Notes under the pieces: model-generated | Databases searched by the model: none | What the model saw: the letters and a program-made list of their open reading frames with translations, nothing else | What the model was told of the DNA's origin: nothing | Source: Flavobacteriales bacterium UBA7468 | GTDB lineage: Bacteria; Bacteroidota; Bacteroidia; Flavobacteriales_D; Crocinitomicaceae | Assembly (NCBI GenBank): GCA_002478565.1 | Contig: DLPC01000018.1 | Span: forward strand, 17,147 to 81,146 | DNA: 64,000 bases | Direction: 5' to 3' | Program-made: the position numbers and the translations under genes | In this document: in pieces, positions 63,376 to 64,000 of the stretch | Layout: each line of letters begins with the position of its first letter | Position numbering within the stretch: position 1 is the first letter of the stretch

Positions 63376-63903
63376 CTAACCGATATACAAATCGATTAGT
63401 CCTTCAGGAGCTTTGATAAAGAGCTCCTTTTTTTTGCGCTCTACTTTTTGGATAAGCCCTTCAAAAATTGGAACGAGTATTTCGGTTCCGTTGCAGTCTA
63501 ATTGAAGCAATGGGTTGGCTGTCATGTCGATGACATCTTGAACTACGCCAATGGCGCCCTTTTGTGCGTCAAAAACTTTATAACCAATAATTTCGTGGTC
63601 ATAGAATGAGCTTTGGTCTAGTTCAGGAAGAATTTCTAAGGGAAGGTAGGCTTTCTTTTTCAGCAAGCGTTTGGCTGCTTCTTCGGTTTCTATACCCTCA
63701 AACTTGACGGCTGCAAAACCTTTGTTTTTGAGCTTAAAGCCCTCTATAAAAAATGGCGTCAGCTGACCATTGATATCTAGAAACAAGGCATCGAGTCCTA
63801 CGTATGCACTTGGATCAGTAACGTCTAAAAACAGCGAAACTTCACCTTTGAATCCGTGAAGTTTCGCGATAAGACCTAAATAATAGCAATCTTGTTGTTG
63901 CAT
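63376..63903 (-). CDS. rimM: Ribosome maturation factor RimM
   Basis: A 175-residue 16S rRNA-processing factor that helps mature the 30S subunit. N-terminal domain: YYLGLIAKLHGFKGEVSLFLD (6-26). C-terminal PRC-barrel: YDHEIIGYKVFDAQKG and GTEILVPIFEGLIQKVERKKKELFIKAPEGLIDLY. Normal length. It lies 4 bases downstream of rpsP, the usual arrangement. Confidence 0.95.
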   Translation of the reverse strand: MQQQDCYYLGLIAKLHGFKGEVSLFLDVTDPSAYVGLDALFLDINGQLTPFFIEGFKLKNKGFAAVKFEGIETEEAAKRLLKKKAYLPLEILPELDQSSFYDHEIIGYKVFDAQKGAIGVVQDVIDMTANPLLQLDCNGTEILVPIFEGLIQKVERKKKELFIKAPEGLIDLYIG

Positions 63904-63907
63904 ATGC

Positions 63908-64000
63908 TTATTCAGCAGCAGCTTCTTCTGATGCTTCTTCAGCAGCAGGAGCTTCTTCAGTTGCTGGAGCTTCTTCTGCTACAACTTCTTCAGTTGCTGG
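63908..64000 (-). CDS. rpsP: Ribosomal protein S16, C-terminal acidic tail only (runs off window)
   Basis: The last 30 codons of the gene upstream of rimM. They encode an Ala/Glu/Pro/Thr-rich repetitive tail (PATEEVVAEE, APATEEAPAAEEA, EEAAAE) ending at TAA (63908-63910). The C-terminal acidic extension on S16 is seen in many Bacteroidota; identity rests on the conserved rpsP-rimM order since the S16 core lies outside the window. Confidence 0.75.
   Translation of the reverse strand, partial: PATEEVVAEEAPATEEAPAAEEASEEAAAE

Noticed and set aside
1..64000. CRISPR arrays, prophage, toxin-antitoxin or restriction loci
   Set aside because: No short regularly spaced repeats, integrase, phage structural genes, methylase or toxin-like pairs were seen; the SF2 helicase alone is not evidence of a defence system.

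Overview
The window reads as a chromosomal segment of a Bacteroidota bacterium, probably Flavobacteriia/Cytophagia-like, with moderate AT-richness. The evidence is: two proteins ending in type IX secretion (T9SS) type A sorting domains; a GldI-like lipoprotein; a TonB-dependent receptor with a Bacteroidota-style plug; a lipoprotein-type TamA homologue (TamL-like); the bamD-rpoZ-coaBC order; promoters of the TTG / TAnnTTTG type at both tRNA genes; and very few Shine-Dalgarno sequences. I see no phage, plasmid, CRISPR array or intact insertion sequence. No intergenic gap exceeds about 250 bases.

Layout. (1) 1-8983, minus strand: a compact housekeeping/envelope run, mltF-like, miaA, thioredoxin-like, nrnA-like, gldI-like, double FKBP lipoprotein, M23 peptidase, bamD, rpoZ-like and coaBC (cut by the window edge). 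(2) 9153-19467: tRNA-Val, an RND/MMPL exporter, two minus-strand membrane proteins (one UbiA-like), a TonB receptor, ppk1, and a coupled glycosyltransferase/LpxH-type phosphatase pair. (3) 19613-24175: a 1520-residue T9SS cargo protein. (4) 24260-35344: a carboxylate-activation region holding acs, an orphan IS1-InsA-like zinc-ribbon/HTH protein, a porin, an MHS-type MFS transporter, two small membrane proteins, a transporter-like sensor kinase (SSS-HisKA-HATPase), a receiver-only response regulator and a second acyl-CoA synthetase (PrpE-like). (5) 35334-40259: SOUL protein, tRNA-Arg, GH38-like enzyme, nitroreductase, outer-membrane protein. (6) 40260-50683, minus strand: tamL-like, amidohydrolase, NTF2-like, prmC, ligA, a small conserved protein, dapA, a VanX-type dipeptidase and a small membrane protein. 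(7) 50682-58490, plus strand: SpoU methyltransferase, SF2 helicase, GWxTD protein, GT2 glycosyltransferase and GH92 mannosidase. (8) 58495-64000: GNAT/FemAB-like protein, small helical periplasmic protein, CotH/lamin-tail T9SS protein, GH3 hydrolase, rimM and the 3' end of rpsP.

The most interesting part is region 4. A 22-base element (GCTAAA, one variable base, TGATATAGTTAT, one variable base, CA) occurs in the acs/zinc-ribbon intergenic region (26235-26256) and again, same orientation and 20/22 identical, just upstream of the PrpE-like gene (33397-33418). Both copies have TTAGC/GCTAA half-sites nearby. Together with a sensor kinase that looks like a solute transporter, a response regulator lacking an output domain, and a transposase-derived DNA-binding protein, this suggests a carboxylate-sensing regulon in which a domesticated InsA-like protein may be the DNA-binding component. 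The shared element is directly visible; the regulatory wiring is inference.

Other points: divergent genes whose start codons overlap in one CATG (50681-50684), two candidate leaderless genes, a 21-base-period direct repeat upstream of the TonB receptor, and convergent genes that overlap or abut at their 3' ends.
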